From Akanthomyces muscarius (taxonomy: Eukaryota > Ascomycota > Sordariomycetes > Hypocreales > Cordycipitaceae), in the NCBI RefSeq assembly GCF_028009165.1, contig NC_079242.1:744001-808000 (forward strand): a DNA stretch of 64,000 bases, given 5' to 3'. This document shows, in pieces, positions 11,122 to 21,350 of this stretch (positions within the stretch are counted from its first letter, which is position 1; each line of letters begins with the position of its first letter). Position numbers and translations under genes: made by a program. The notes below the pieces were generated by a model. It was not told the origin of the DNA. It saw nothing but the letters and a program-made list of their open reading frames with translations, and made no database searches.

Positions 11122-12871
11122 ATGCCCTCTATCATCGAAGAAAGCTCTCCTACCGTTGTTGACGTTGCAATCTGCGGCGGTATGTTGTCCCTTGAGTTTT
11201 TCCAAGTCATTCCTCTAACATGCGGAATAGGCGGACCAACTGGTCTCGCAACAGCACTGCTGTTGAAGCGACTAGGCGTTTCGGTCTGTGTTGTCGGTAT
11301 GTGATGAGAGCCTGTACAAAGAAAATGAAATATGACTAACATACTTTAGACGCCAAGCCGGCAAGTCTTGAGCTAGGCCGCGCCGACGCCTTGAATGCAA
11401 GAACGCAACAGTACCTCGAGGTTGCTGATCTTCTGAGCGAGTTGCTGCCCCAAGGAATCTCATGCAACAGTAAGTACCAAAGCCGCAACTCCAAGTTAAA
11501 AAAAAAAGCTGACCATCAAATAGCCAGCTCTACATTTGGCGATGGGGAATTCAAGTCCAGACAGAACCAGTGGTGGGTGAGCCTCGAGCACACCTTGCAC
11601 AGGAACTTCCTCATGCTTGGCCAGCCCATCATTGAAAGGATGCTAGCCGAGAAGCTGGGCGACGACGTCCACTACAACGAGCAGGTCGCTTCCATCAGCG
11701 AAGATGACGACGGCGTGATCGTCGTGACGAGCAGCGGGCGCACAATCCGCAGCAAATACGCTCTTGGCGCTGACGGCGCCCGATCCATGGTGCGCAAGGC
11801 CATTGGTGCCACATTTAGCGGCACCAAGCCCGAGATGCTCTGGGCGGTTCTGGACACGTTCATTGAGACCGACTTCCCGCGATGCTCTGAGATTATCACA
11901 TTTCAGCTGAATGGGCAGTCCCGCGTGTCGTGGATCCCGCGCGAGCGTGGCCTGTGCCGCTTCTACGTGCTGCTCGAGGGCGAAGTGTCCCGCGAGCTGG
12001 CGCAGCAGTCCATCAAAGATCATATGGCACCCCACAAGGTTGAGTTTACCAAAACCGAGTGGTACAGCACATTTGACGGTAAGTTGCCAACTCGAGAGCC
12101 TCGCCTTGTTTGGCTGACTAACTAGGCGGTGCAGTCAAGGAGCGAATTGCATCTACTTTCCTGTCCAAGGATGGCGCTGGCCGCATCTTCCTAGGAGGCG
12201 ATGCCGCGCACGTTCACTCGGTCAATGGTGGCCAAGGTCTGAACACTGGCATTGCTGACGCCTTCAGTCTTGCCTGGCGGCTCGCCATGGTCATCAACCA
12301 GCCCAGCATGGACAAAGAGGCCGCTCGCAAGCTGCTCCTGAGCTATGACACGGAGCGTCGAAGCACTGCCCAGGGCGTCATTGATGTGGCCGCCGCGCTG
12401 GTCCGCGACACTGTCCGCGAGGCGAAGACCTACGTTGGTACAATTGAGAAGAATGCTGGATACATCACCGGCATGGGCGTCTCGTATGAAGCCTGCGGCT
12501 CGCCTCTTGTGGAAGAGTCGACGCATGGTATATGGAAAGCAGGCTTCCGATGCCCTGACATGGTGATTAAGCCCCTCATCGCCAAGACCGAGAGACGATT
12601 GTACTCGGAAGCGAGCTATGGAAACTACCTGTTATTGTCCGTTGGCGAGACCCAATCTAGTAATGATCTGGGCCCCGCGGTCGCCAAGTACTCCATTCTT
12701 CCAGAGGGCGCGACAGCTCCAGAAAGCAACGCTGAGAGCACATATACTGCCGAATGGGTGACGAAAGATGATGTTTTCCACGTCGTTGTTCGGCCGGACA
12801 TGTATATTGCGTTTGTGAGCGAGAGTCTTGAGGCTTGCGAGTCGCATATTAACAAGGTATTCCGTGCATAG
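11122..12871 (+). CDS. FAD-dependent monooxygenase, aromatic-ring hydroxylase family
   Basis: Five exons, 11122-11179, 11231-11296, 11350-11469, 11524-12078 and 12126-12871, give 514 residues; the introns are 47-54 nt and all keep frame. The dinucleotide-binding motif GGGPTGL sits at 19-25, the DG motif GADGARSM near 163-170 and the FAD-binding GD motif FLGGDAAHVHSVNGGQG near 288-304. This is the class A flavoprotein hydroxylase pattern (phenol hydroxylase/PHBH-like), using NAD(P)H and O2 to hydroxylate or epoxidise a substrate. The last ~110 residues resemble the thioredoxin-like tail of phenol-hydroxylase relatives. It is transcribed away from the isocyanide synthase and may tailor its product; that link is inferred from position. 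It ends 144 bp from the convergent acetyltransferase gene. Confidence 0.85.
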
Positions 12872-13015
12872 ACTTTGGGGGGCAACGACAGCGGGTCTGG
12901 CGTATCTGCATTTCTATGTACTTCTATATATATATATAAAAGGGGCCTTTCTATGCATCTAGAGTCTATTGCGACCGTATCTCTGATGAGTGATTTTGTG
13001 CCGATCGGTGTTATC

Positions 13016-14237
13016 CTAGTCAGTCTTGTTGGGGGCAACGACCGAGTCGCGCAAATCCAGCATCACCCTGCAGGTCAAAGAGAGTCAGTCTACCGTCGCA
13101 GTGGTGTCGAGTCCTGGCGAGAGTCGTGCGATAAACGTACCATGATACGGAATATGTCGGATATCCACTTAAACTCTTGCACATGGCCCGACTTGCCACA
13201 TTGTCTGGCGCGACATCGGCAGAGCTCAGACCGCCAGGGCCAAACCAGTCCACCTTTTCACGAAGAATTTTGGAGCTGATTTTTCTGGCCAGGCCTCTGT
13301 TTCGATAAGGCTCCTGCTCGCGGGTTTTAGTACATCTTGACTACAAGATAGAGAGAGAAATCGCAAGAGTAGAGAACGCACCTCACAGTGCACCGAGATC
13401 AGCGATCCAACGGTGTCTGTATAAATGCACCAGTTAGCTTCAGCCCGTGGCGGACTGGACAGAACTTGCCTAGGAAAGCCCAAGAAATTGGCGTCCCGTC
13501 CCCAAGCTTGATAAAGAGACTAGGCATCTGTATAAGATACTCTCTGCAAAAGATGTGCATGTAATTAGCAATCGAACATGAGCGGGAGGGTAGCGATTCT
13601 GTGACACGACATACACTGGCCGTGGGATGTCGGTGCGCGATGCCACGACTTGGCAGTCCTCCAGGGTCCCGGATCCCCAGGCCATGCCTTCCGGGAGAGA
13701 CTCATCCAGCCGGGGTACCTTGCTCACGTCGAAAATCCACTTGTCGTATAAGCCCGTTGGTCGCGGCGAGATGCGCCCCGTCTTTTCCCACAGGCCCCGG
13801 ATGCGCGAGTGCAAGCTGCCCAAAACAACGGACGGCGGCAGTTCAATCTTCAAATCCTCCTCCATTGCCTGGCGTAGCTGTATTAGCTTCTGTAAAATGA
13901 GCTCCAGTTGTCTCTCCGTCTCTGCCACGGCGCTGCTCGGGGGCTCGTCTTGGTAGTTTTGGAGTGTCGAATACAGATACATGGACGTGCTCTGCGCGAC
14001 CGTGGTGTTGATGTAGGCCACGGTGAATGAGCTGGGCTGAGACAGCGACTCGGCTCCGTCGCCAATGGGTGCGCCATCTGACGCCAACAATATTTGAGGA
14101 AACTTGGCCGTGGAGGTTGCCTTGCGACGTAGGTACTGCACCTTTCGCAGCAGGGTTAGCGACGTGGGCAGATGCGCCAAGAGAAGCCTTTCGAGGCCTT
14201 CCGGCGGTGTGATGAACGCCTCTGAACCGCTCGACAT
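13016..14237 (-). CDS. GNAT-like (FR47-type) acetyltransferase-domain protein
   Basis: Five exons, 13615-14237, 13470-13543, 13382-13416, 13141-13313 and 13016-13067, give 318 residues; the 35-nt third exon is very short. The start chosen is MSSGSEAFITPPEG; an in-frame ATG 17 codons upstream is possible. The C-terminal ~90 residues carry a GNAT-like core: SLISVHCEEPYRNRGLARKI (acetyl-CoA loop Y-R-N-R-G-L-A) followed by SSADVAPDNVASRAMCKSLS, as in FR47-like N-acetyltransferases. The N-terminal region (LLGSLHSRIRG-type segment) matches what I recall of a widespread fungal protein of unknown substrate. Intron 2 uses a GC donor (GCAAGT) with a normal CAG acceptor. It lies tail to tail with the monooxygenase; whether it belongs to that pathway is uncertain. 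Confidence 0.75.
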
Positions 14238-14794
14238 GACTTTGTGGAGGGTTGTTAACAGCAGTTGGGAGAGTAAGTGCAGAGACAAAAGATGTCACTG
14301 TCAAACTAGGCAGTTGGACGGTGACTCTAGTGACGTGCCAAAGCCCCGCTCGATCTCCGACCCGGACGAGTTGACGGCGCACCACACGACCCACCGCCTG
14401 TGAGTCGAGACAGTGAGAATATATGCCCGGAAAGGTTATCGAAAAAAAGCAATTACATCGACTCAGAAGAAAGGTGGCTTTCGATGTGTCTCGGTTGGTT
14501 CTCACGGCGTGGCGAGACAGTCACTTTGCGGAGCAGCCGTGATCACATTGGACGAACCATGTACGCATACACCAATAATATGGAGCTACTGAGCCAGATG
14601 TGAGATTGACAAGCCGTGTGCATTAAGTATTAGAATTAAGGATAAGTCGCCGCGTTATGCATCATGAATCATACAAGGAGAGATCGACCGCCAAGAGTTT
14701 CCCGGCTCACTGAGTAAATAGAAAAGCACGCCGATTCATGCGCATGAGGGTATCAAGAAAAATCAAAGAGGCAAGAAGGCAGTAGCAGAGCATT
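14238..14794. other. Intergenic: acetyltransferase promoter and membrane-protein 3' region
   Basis: A 557-bp spacer between two minus-strand genes. I see no supported coding frame, repeat or RNA gene. Confidence 0.45.
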
Positions 14795-15734
14795 TCACTG
14801 CTCCAGAATCGCAAAGTCCCAGCCGGCACGGGCATTGTGCGACGACTTGAGATCAGCCTTGAGCCAGCAGCGGTGCTCGCTCCCGGGATCGTCGGCGATG
14901 ATGCCCCATCCGCACGCCGTGCAGCCGGGAAAGTCGGCGCACTGGAAGATGCAGTCCTGCATGGTGGTGGTCCAAACGCTGCCCAGATCGCGAGCCTGAT
15001 CGACCCCGCTAAAGTCGATGCCGCAGAGGCGCGTGAATGTCTTTTCGCTGCTGGGCTCGAGGTACCGCGTGTTGTTCGCCGCTGGGCAGGGCATTAGACT
15101 CGTCGATGCGGCGCTCGGCGCAGTCGACGTGGCGGTGGATGTGCTTGTAGTGGATGATGTCGGCGAGGTGGTGCTACATAATACGTCAGAGTTGTAAAGA
15201 AAAAAAAGAGCAAAGTTTCCGCAGGGTTATCCCATACCTCGTTACGCTCGCAACTTTGTTGTCTGCCGCCGTGTCGTGGCGGCTGCTGCGCATCCCGAAC
15301 ACAACACCCACAGGGACCGCAACGGCGACGATGACAATCACCACAATAATTGCCCATAGTAAGATGCAAAACCTGCGCCGCGAGATACCAAATTTTGTTG
15401 GCGCAGCAGGGAGTGGCGCCGGTGGCGCGACATAGTCGTAGCGACCGTCGTAGGTTTCCTCTGGCCGCGCGACGGGCTCACCCTGCGACGAGCCTGGTGG
15501 CGTGGCTTCTCTGTAAAACGTGGAAGGCTCTGATGTGCGGCTGGAGAGGCGCCTCCCAATTCTCCCCGTCTTGCCAGAGTGAATACTAAAGTTGCTAAGA
15601 AACGTGCGCGGAGACTGGGTTTCCGTCGTCTCGGCAATGGGCGGCGGCGGCGGCGGCCTCATGGCAAAGCCTCGCGACGAAATGCCTTCTGCGACGCGCG
15701 AGGCATTCGTGCTGCTCGAGTACCGATGCGACAT
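14795..15734 (-). CDS. Single-pass membrane protein with Cys-rich PAN/apple-like ectodomain
   Basis: Two exons, 15238-15734 and 14795-15173, give 291 residues; the intron is 64 nt. Residues 1-120 are Ser/Pro-rich and probably cytosolic, with a PPPPPP tract near 27. A strong hydrophobic segment at about 122-147 follows Arg-Arg-Arg, fitting a type II or type III anchor. A Thr/Ser-rich linker follows, likely O-glycosylated. The C-terminal ~100 residues carry a Cys pattern (LCGIDF, CIFQCADFPGCTACGW, CWLK) typical of PAN/apple-like modules in fungal surface proteins. No enzyme motif is present. A role at the cell surface in binding protein or carbohydrate is the reasonable guess. Confidence 0.72.
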
Positions 15735-17188
15735 TTCCGGATTGTGTTGCCCTCAGCGCCGTAGGTACAGCTGAGCTTACAGCCCTGTTTGGGTGCTGCT
15801 AGGAAAAATAAAATCGGTGAGCTTCCGACGGCAATCTCCTATAGCTGTGTACTGTATTTAACAGGTTCGTGGTAATCGAGGAGTCGGAAGCTAGCACGCC
15901 ATGTGTCAGGCTAGGGGATCCCAAACCGAGACCGCGCGACCGTTTTTTTTTTTACTTTCCTTCCTAGCGAGGGTGACAATGGAAGGCGAGAAGAAGAGAC
16001 ACGGAAGAAGGGATCGCCACGTGCGACAGCCCCCTTTCGCGAGATTTGACAGTTACACTAGACCGGACTGGCTAGTTTACAATCTCTTCAGACGAGCCTA
16101 CCGAAGATAAACAAAGGGCAGTGGCGGGCTTTTTTTTAAGAGGGGCGCCACGTTGAATGAAATTGCGCTGACCGGGGTATTCGCTGCTGTCACCTGTGCA
16201 GCCGGGGGGGTCAATTGGCCCAGAAGCCGAGACTATTTCCTTTTTAGTTCCTTGGCTCATTTGCCGAGACAAGTTTTTTTTTTTTGGCGAGATGAGACAA
16301 GCGGACAGGGACATTGTGTTTCGAGATGCACCAGTAGAGAAGCCGACATGCAGAACCCCCTATACGTGCAGGATATCACTACATAGGGACAGCAGGGCCG
16401 TGTTGTTGTTGCTGCCACACTGCCTCTTAATAGATACAAGGCACCTATAATAGCAGCCAGGGTCGCGCGCAGATCATCGCAGGCTTGTTGGCTCGTATTC
16501 ATGGCCGTGGGCTCGACTAGCCTTGTGGGTTCCCTCTGCCCACTTCCATTGTTTTAGTTTGTGCTGATCGATACGGAGTAGTTAGAGTCTGAGAAGTGCC
16601 GAGAAAGAAGTTGAGCAGACTCCGGACAAAAAAAAGAGTTGAAGCGAGGTTGGATATACAAGAAGAGTGCAAGCTCAAAATGAAGTCCAAGAAGAGGAAC
16701 AAAAAGACGAAAAGCGGCTTCGTGAAAACAAGATGGCGAATCATGGGACGGGTGGCACAGAGAGCAAACTTGTGTAAGCCACCGGAATGAATGGGGAATA
16801 TTGAGCGGTGCGCTGCCCGATCATGCCCTGAACAAACTTCAACTCGAAAGAGTCTTTTCGACGATGACGCTCTGGCAAAGATGATCTGATAAGAAGCTTC
16901 AGTCGGTGTCATGGCCAGAGTTCCCGAATAGGTCGCCAAGTGCGAGGAGGTGGACCCGAAACGGACAGACAAAAGAGAGAGGCTTTGCTTCGGAGGCCCG
17001 GGCCTAGCTCCGTTCGTCTCCGCACGACTTTGAGCCTGGGGACGGCCTCGGGAGTATAACTCTGTCAGCCTTCCCGAGGTGCAAACCACCGTCGTTCAAA
17101 TCAAAGTGTGTACACGCATCTCACTCCCGCCAAGATCTCTCCGTGGCCTTTTTTTCTTGCCCTATTTGACAAAGATTACCCCAAAAAC
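15735..17188. other. Intergenic region upstream of alpha/beta hydrolase
   Basis: A 1,454-bp divergent spacer. It contains several homopolymer T tracts (near 15945, 16128 and 16274). A 190-codon minus-strand frame at 16517-17089 has no recognisable domain, signal peptide or splice support. I see no RNA gene. Confidence 0.45.
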
Positions 17189-18356
17189 ATGGCCGAGTAC
17201 AGATATCTGGCCAAGCCAGACCCGGAATGGATTGATGTAAGAGACGACTCACAAAACGTAAAGCAATGTCTGATTTGCTCACATACAATTTTTTTTCATG
17301 TAGTTCCCCAACAACCTGCCTCCCGGGACCAAGGTCTACGGCATGACCAGGGACCGCGAGCCCATCACGCCGCAAGACGGGCTCGAGATCTCCGAGCTCG
17401 ACGTTGCCGCGCGCGATGCGCATCCCGTCCGCCTCCGCAGCTACCGCAAGATGAAATCCACAGACGCCAAGCTGCCGCTGTTTCTGTACATGCACGGCGG
17501 CGGCTACGTGACGGGCGGGCTGGAGACTGACGACACGACGTGCCGCGCCATCGCCGACAGGCTCGACATTCACGTCGTGAGCGTCGAGTACCGACTCGCG
17601 CCGGAGCACAAGTTTCCGGTTGGGTTTCAAGACTGCTTCGACGTGGTTCGATGGGTACGTTTTTTCGTTTCTTCCCCTTCTCACATGGTCGAAGGAACTT
17701 GATGCTCACCACCTCTTTGTAGGTTGCCTCGGAACAAGGACAGGACAAGCTGAAGGTGGACCTGCGCAAGGGCTTCGTGCTCGGCGGCACATCCGCCGGC
17801 GCCAACTTTACCTCTGGCATCTCGCATTATGCGCGCGACGAGGGGCTGACGCCTGAAATCACGGGCGTCGTGTTCCTCGCCGGGAGCTACTGCCATCCAG
17901 ACGCGCGGCCCGCCAAGTACCTCGACCGCATCCTGAGCATTGACGAAATCAACGACGCACCTGGCCTGACGCGCAAGTCGATTGACTATTTTGCTGGTAA
18001 GCCGCGCACCAAAGAAGGGAAGTTTTTATTTATTTATAAACTTACAAAAAACTGTAGCAAAATACGGCGCTCCACCGACCGACAAGCGGCTGTCGTCGCT
18101 GCTGTTCGACTCGCACGCCGACATTGCCAGGAAAGCCTACTTTTCCGTCTGCGGCTGGGATCCCCGCCGAGACGAGTCGCTGCTGCTCGAGCAGCTCCTC
18201 AGGGAGGAAGGGCTGGGCACCAAGCTGGACGTGTACCCGGGCTTGCCGCACGGGTTCTGGACGACGTGTCCTGATCTGCCAGAGTCGAAGCGCTGGCTGG
18301 AGAAGCTCCTGCAAGGGCTTGCGTGGATGTTTGGTGACGACGATGACGAAGCGTAG
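17189..18356 (+). CDS. Alpha/beta hydrolase-3 (hormone-sensitive lipase-like esterase)
   Basis: Four exons, 17189-17236, 17304-17654, 17723-17996 and 18058-18356, give 323 residues; introns are 61-68 nt. The start MAEYRYLAKPDPEW was preferred to an in-frame ATG 27 codons upstream, because these esterases usually begin close to this block. The oxyanion motif HGGG (in YMHGGGYVTGG) is followed by the nucleophile elbow GGTSAGANF, then GWDPRRDE with the likely catalytic Asp and PGLPHGFW with the catalytic His. This is the HSL/AB-hydrolase-3 pattern found in carboxylesterases and lactone-acting tailoring enzymes. No signal peptide is seen, so it is probably intracellular. It ends 118 bp from the convergent S28 peptidase gene. 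The substrate is unknown. Confidence 0.87.
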
Positions 18357-18474
18357 CCACTTACACGGGTGCCAGATGGCGCGGACCAAGTGTACTTGGA
18401 CGGGCTGACTTGATGATTCTAATGATTTCTTTATATTCAAAATGCTACATGCGATGTGCTTACATGCTCATAAT

Positions 18475-20202
18475 TTATAGTTCCACAAAGCCGTCATCTT
18501 CCTCCTTGTTTTCCTCGTTTTCCTTCTTCTCCTCGTGCCACTCCTTCAGCCAGGCCTTGACAAACTCCACCTGCTGCTGCTGGTTGTCGACGACCTGCTT
18601 CGGGGGCAGACCCTCCTCGTCCAGGTTCGGGCGGGGTCCAAACTCGTCCCAGTGGTGCACGCCCCAGTCAATCATGAGATACGGCTCCGACGTGGTGGAC
18701 GCGCGATCCGGCTGGCCGTCGGCGTGCGGGGTCGCGGCCCGCCAGGGGTCCTGCTTGCCGTCGATGATGGCGAGGCGCGGGTAGCTAAAGTTGAAGCCGC
18801 CGTGCTTGTTGATAATGTCCACGTTGGGGGGCGTGGTGATGTTGAAGAAGCGGCGGCAGTTGGTGGTGGTGTACTCGAGGGTGACGGCGCGCGAGAGGAG
18901 CGGCAGACGGTCCTTGGGAACGTGCTCGCCATTTTGAAAGTAGCCCCATCTATTAAACATGTTAGAGAATTTGTTTTCCTTGCAATCTTTTTGATGCCTG
19001 TGTTTGACGGCTTACTCTGTACAAGTCTGCCACAGCCAAGGACGGTACATGTTGTTGGAGATGACGGGCTCGTCGGGAACGTGGCGTTGCGAGTAGCACT
19101 CTGCGTTTGTAAGACCCTTGCAGCTCGAAGTCTTGGCCTTTTTATTCATGTTCCGGGTGTAGCCCGCCCAGTTGAGGAACTGGGCCGAGCGCTGCTTGAG
19201 ATGGCGGCCGTGGCCGCCGAGCTTGGTAAAGTGCTTCGCCTTGGCCTCGAGGTGCGTCGTGCTGGCAAACAGCCGCGCGGTGGACGTAATGGTCGCGCAG
19301 TAAAAGGCGACGGCGTCGGCGTCGTCCTCGGTCGCCCAGTTGGTCGACTGCAGGCCGCTGAGCGGGCCGGAGATGATGTGGCCAAACTCGTCGTCCTGCA
19401 GGCCGTCGAGATGGAACATCTTCTTGAGGTCGTCCACCTCGTCCCGCTGGCCGCTGAAGAGGATCGTGTCGACAATATCGATCAGGGCCTGCTGGGCATC
19501 GGAGCAGCCCGCGGGGGCAAAGTTGCGGAACGCCTCGTGGTACTGCCAGAAGCTCTCGACGGCGGCGGTGACGCCCGACGAGGAGATGGCGCCCCAGTAC
19601 ACGTCCGGGTAGAGCTTGCGCAGCATGGCGACGAAGCCGCCGGCGTAGGAGCCGCCGTAGATGATCCAGGGCGTGCCCGGCGCGGTCAGGTTGCGGCGCT
19701 CGAGGCCGGGAAAGGAGATGTGCTGGGCAAAGTAGGCCGTGTCGGCGAGGGCCTGGTCGGTGGTGAGGAAGCGCATGTTGTCGACGGAGGTGTCGGGGAC
19801 GGGCCAGCTGGTGCCGTAGTAGCGGTGCTCCATGACGAGGCCGACGCCGCCGGTGGCCGCGGTGAGGAGCGGGACGATGCCATGGTCGAGGTAGGGAAGA
19901 CGGCCGACGCTGTCAAACTCGCCCGAGTGCAGGACAATGACGGGCCCGCCGGGGCGGTAGTTGGAGGTGTCGAGCCAGTAGCGCAGCGGGTAGGTATCGT
20001 CCGAGTGCGGCGCGTACTTGGTCTCGTTGTGGAAGTGGTCGACGGGGACGGAAAAGTTGTAAGCCTTGATGCGAGGGCTGATGTCGGGCGGCGGCGTGTC
20101 GTCGTCGGCGGCGGCTCTGAGATAGGCCGGCGTGGCGTGGAAAGCGGCGGCGGCGGTGCCGGCCAGACACGCGACGGGGAGGAGCTGCAGCGAGACTCTC
20201 AT
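18475..20202 (-). CDS. Secreted S28 family serine peptidase (prolyl carboxypeptidase-like)
   Basis: Two exons, 19016-20202 and 18475-18949, give 553 residues; the intron is 66 nt. Residues 1-20 form a signal peptide (MRVSLQLLPVACLAGTAAAA). The N-terminal block VDHFHNET begins the S28 fold. HSGEFD, MEHRYYGTS and the nucleophile elbow GGSYAGG with Ser185 follow, then DGKQDPW near the catalytic Asp and GVHHWDEFG with the likely His. S28 enzymes remove residues after proline; fungal secreted members act at acidic pH. Several N-glycosylation sequons are present. The C-terminal ~30 residues are rich in Glu and Lys, which is unusual for a secreted enzyme. The long open frame on the opposite strand reflects GC-biased codon use, not a gene. 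Confidence 0.9.
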
Positions 20203-20425
20203 CCTGAGCTACACGGTGCGTCGTCGTCTCGCGATGGATTGGGGGACGGCGCGCTCTTCAGGTTGGCAACAGACACGGGAAGAAGCAAACAGCCCGAGAC
20301 GGGGTTGCAAGACCGGCGGAGCAGCTAGATTTATGCATCGTGAGTGCTGAGCCCGCCGCCTATGGAGCTGGGCAGCTTATCGGCTCTGCTGCGGAAGCTC
20401 AGGTGGTCCCAGCGGGTGGGCGTCA

Positions 20426-20471
20426 GCGGGGGCTAGCGGGGGTGGACCGCTGAAACGCCACTGAAGCGGGG
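20426..20471. promoter_or_regulatory. Cluster of CreA-like GCGGGG motifs
   Basis: GCGGGG occurs at 20426-20431, 20436-20441 and 20466-20471, fitting the SYGGRG consensus of the carbon-catabolite repressor CreA. The cluster lies about 225-270 bp upstream of the S28 peptidase start. Closely spaced pairs are the usual functional arrangement, but GC-rich DNA gives such matches by chance. Confidence 0.3.
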
Positions 20472-20679
20472 GAGGGCTGCCGGCTTTTAGCGGGCTTTAC
20501 AGCGCACGTCACCCTGTTTGTTGACGAACTGCAGCGGCTCTACAGCGGCCTTGCCGCCATAGATAGGTACCTCCTACTATACAAGAGACCTTCACTTCCT
20601 CCCCTCTGTCACGTCCTCGAGCTCGAATTGCCCTTTCACCGTCTCTCAATTTTATACCACAACGGCGTGTTCATGGCTG

Positions 20680-20719
20680 ATGTAATGGATGCCGTATTGA
20701 TGCACGGCATCCATTACAT
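20680..20719. repeat. Perfect 16-bp inverted repeat with 8-nt loop
   Basis: The arms at 20680-20695 and 20704-20719 (left arm ATGTAATGGATGCCGT) are exact reverse complements separated by ATTGATGC. It lies in intergenic DNA 631 bp before the D-2-hydroxyacid dehydrogenase start. No flanking coding sequence or clear target duplication was seen. Confidence 0.85.
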
Positions 20720-21350
20720 GTCTCGGGGCTCTGGCATCCCACATCCTCCGGCTACCAGGCCCTGTCCAGGGACCCGTACCCGACTTGTCGTCACTAGCAA
20801 TCGCACGCCACCAACACACCTTGAGAGGCATTAGGTAATGGCGAAGGAGCAACATCGGGAAACAGGGCTATGATTTCTTCGTCCGGCATACCGGTAGTCT
20901 CATTTATGGGAGCTTCCTGATAGACCTTGAACATAGTGTGGGAGCGACGCCTCGTTGTCCGGGACCTTCACTGCAGCTGTAGCGTCACTGCCCTGTCAGG
21001 AGAAGCAATCAACTATATCGCGCTGCACCTAGGACAAAATTCGCCAATTTGCTATGACTAGCTTGAATGAACCGCAGATTTTGTATGAATAGACAGAATT
21101 CCTGCGGGCCAAGCTATGGCGCAGCTTAGCAAGCTGCATCAAGACCGCAGTGTAGGTACCTGGGTAGGTAGTTGGCTCAGGCGCTATCTTTGCTCCGCTG
21201 TCACTGGAACTCATCACTGATCTCAAATATGACGTGCCAGCCAATTCCCCCACGTTTCCCAGCTTGACTATCAGCTCGAAATCCCAGTGTAATACATCAC
21301 CATCTACAATCCAACAGCAACCCGATTCTACCATCCTAATAACACACACA

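Larger units (their letters stand above)
20203..21350. other. Divergent intergenic region, S28 peptidase and D-2-hydroxyacid dehydrogenase
   Basis: A 1,148-bp region without a supported coding frame. The peptidase-proximal part is GC-rich with repeated GCGGGG motifs. A perfect hairpin occurs at 20680-20719 (separate entry). Confidence 0.5.

Noticed and set aside
16517..17089. 190-codon minus-strand frame upstream of the hydrolase
   Set aside because: It lacks any domain, has low-complexity aromatic runs, and no splice or conservation evidence can be seen.
17108..17188. Upstream start for the alpha/beta hydrolase
   Set aside because: An in-frame ATG exists 27 codons earlier, but the added residues lack a signal peptide or family similarity.
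18535..20328. 597-codon open frame on the plus strand
   Set aside because: It is antisense to the S28 peptidase, has no recognisable domain, and arises from GC-biased third positions of the real gene.
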